This document shows, piece after piece, positions 5,569 through 6,428 of a stretch of DNA of 6,428 bases; position 1 is the first letter of the stretch; the number at the start of each line of letters is the position of its first letter. Under the pieces are notes generated by a model. The model made no database searches, was not told where the DNA came from, and saw only the letters and a list, made by a program, of their open reading frames with translations. The position numbers and the translations under genes were made by a program. The stretch covers positions 1 through 6,428 of the forward strand of contig DAHWHV010000051.1 of the NCBI GenBank assembly GCA_027335545.1, written 5' to 3'. This DNA is from Clostridia bacterium. GTDB taxonomy: Bacteria; Bacillota_E; RBS10-35; JAJYVN01.

Positions 5569-6390
5569 CTAGGCGCCCACGTGCGCCCGCAGCCACTCCA
5601 GGCCCTGGCGGTAGCCCTCTTCCGCACGCGCGCGCTCGCCCTCGAATTCCACGCACCAGGGACCCTGGTAGTGCGCGGCGCGCAGTTCGGCCACCGCACC
5701 CTCCAGATCGATCTCGCCCTCACCCAAGACCGTGCCACGGTAGGTCTCGCGGCTGCCGCGCCCGTCCTTCACGTGCACGTGGCGCGCGTAGGGAGCGATG
5801 ACATGGTAGTACCGGGCCACGGTGTCGAGGTCGTGCCCCGCCCAGCGGTAGTTCATCGTGTCGACGTTGGCACCCACGCGCGGGCTGCCGACGGCTTCAA
5901 GGATGCGCACCTGGAAGTCGGCGTCGTTGGTGACGAGGCCGTGGTTGTCGAGCGCCAGGGTGTACCCTTCGGCCTCGATGAAGGGGCGCACGGCCGTGAG
6001 ACCCTGCACGATGCGCCGGAACCATTCCTCTCGGTCCTGGGAGACACCCTCGCGGATCCAGCCGCCGTCGATACGGATCAGGTCGGTGCCCGCCAGGCGC
6101 GCCAGGCGGCAGACCCGCTTCAGCCGCTCGACCTGCCGTTGCCGCTCGGCCTCATCGGCGCGCAGGAAGTCATTGCCGGCCGCGACGGCCGACGGGCGCA
6201 GGCCGTGCTGGCGCAGAAGTGCGCCCACCTCGTCCGCGCGCGCCTCGGCGTAGTCGCCCGGATCCTTCTCGTTCCACAGATGGCCGACCATGATCTCGCA
6301 ATAGGCAAACCCAGCCTGCCCCGCATACTGCGCGAACTGCTCCAGCGTGTGCCCCGGGAAATTGTAGAAGACGAGACCGAAGCCCTGCAC
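5569..6390 (-). CDS. Xylose-isomerase-like TIM-barrel protein (sugar phosphate isomerase/epimerase family)
   Basis: A 273-residue cytoplasmic enzyme of the AP-endonuclease-2/xylose-isomerase-like superfamily, which uses a divalent metal to isomerise or epimerise ketoses, inosose or related sugars, or to dehydrate them. Seen: barrel strands GLVFYNFPG (5-13), YCEIMVG (30-36), LIRIDGG (104-110), LALDNHG (145-151), VGANVDTMN (172-180), HVHVKDG (204-210) and WCVEFEG (245-251). Probable metal ligands are Asp148, Asp177, His206 and Glu248. Position 148 is Asp where these proteins often have Glu (LALENHG type), a conservative change. Length is normal. GTG at 6390 is chosen because GGGGGTGG (6397-6404) sits 6 bases before it and the first strand begins at residue 4. 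It ends with TAG at 5569. The real substrate is unknown; a role beside Gfo/Idh/MocA enzymes in inositol or sugar breakdown is plausible but inferred. Confidence 0.92.
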   Translation of the reverse strand: MQGFGLVFYNFPGHTLEQFAQYAGQAGFAYCEIMVGHLWNEKDPGDYAEARADEVGALLRQHGLRPSAVAAGNDFLRADEAERQRQVERLKRVCRLARLAGTDLIRIDGGWIREGVSQDREEWFRRIVQGLTAVRPFIEAEGYTLALDNHGLVTNDADFQVRILEAVGSPRVGANVDTMNYRWAGHDLDTVARYYHVIAPYARHVHVKDGRGSRETYRGTVLGEGEIDLEGAVAELRAAHYQGPWCVEFEGERARAEEGYRQGLEWLRAHVGA

Positions 6391-6396
6391 AGAGCG

Positions 6397-6404
6397 CCAC
6401 CCCC
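6397..6404 (-). promoter_or_regulatory. Ribosome binding site deciding the GTG start of the TIM-barrel gene
   Basis: GGGGGTGG on the minus strand, 6 bases before GTG at 6390. Only 24 more bases lie before the window edge, so the promoter, or an upstream operon gene, is outside. Confidence 0.6.
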
Positions 6405-6428
6405 GGATGCGGAGGGTTCGCCGCGCGC

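Noticed and set aside
4209..5801. 530-codon plus-strand frame and 196-codon minus-strand frame (4295-4885) in the divergent spacer
   Set aside because: Both are low-complexity Arg/Pro/Ala/Gly translations of very GC-rich DNA, where stop codons are rare. The first also runs through the DUF1540 gene and into the TIM-barrel gene in the wrong frame or strand.
1..6428. tRNA or rRNA genes
   Set aside because: No cloverleaf with a GTTCGA-type T loop and matching acceptor stem, and no conserved rRNA segments, were seen.

Overview
The window is very GC-rich bacterial DNA. It holds five supportable protein genes separated by unusually long, gene-free, C- and G-rich spacers; the genes cover only about 65% of the sequence. 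The clear starts are GTG or TTG in two minus-strand cases each read with a strong G-rich Shine-Dalgarno (SD), and one gene encodes a DUF1540 Cys-rich protein. These traits fit a high-GC, possibly thermophilic Bacillota lineage (Symbiobacterium, Thermaerobacter or Limnochordia type), but this is an inference from style and not a proof of taxonomy.

Left part (1-2340): a plus-strand TIGR02679/DUF2399 protein, the Toprim nuclease subunit (JetD) of a type III Wadjet anti-plasmid system. Its conserved part covers roughly residues 161-581. It is preceded by about 160 residues of Pro/Ala-rich imperfect repeats whose frame stays open to the left edge, so the true start is uncertain. The jetABC partners, if present, must lie left of the window. 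Downstream of jetD is a three-unit tandem DNA array of about 120 bp per unit (1973-2340). Each unit carries the same inverted repeat, and the last unit runs into the stop codon of the next gene. The repeat core looks related to the repeats inside the 5' part of the jetD frame.

Middle (2329-4185, minus strand): a Gfo/Idh/MocA-family NAD(P)-dependent oxidoreductase (335 aa, TTG start), a 522-base spacer, then a small Rieske [2Fe-2S] ferredoxin (108 aa, TTG start). A 759-base spacer without a credible gene follows; it contains a 13-bp perfect inverted repeat and other dyads.

Right part (4945-6390): a plus-strand 96-aa DUF1540 protein converges with a minus-strand xylose-isomerase-like TIM-barrel protein (273 aa, GTG start). 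The 333-base gap between them holds several hairpins, including a large terminator-like one. The Gfo/Idh/MocA enzyme and the TIM-barrel enzyme are of the kinds that often work together in sugar or inositol catabolism. Here they are not in one operon, and nothing visible ties them to the Wadjet component.
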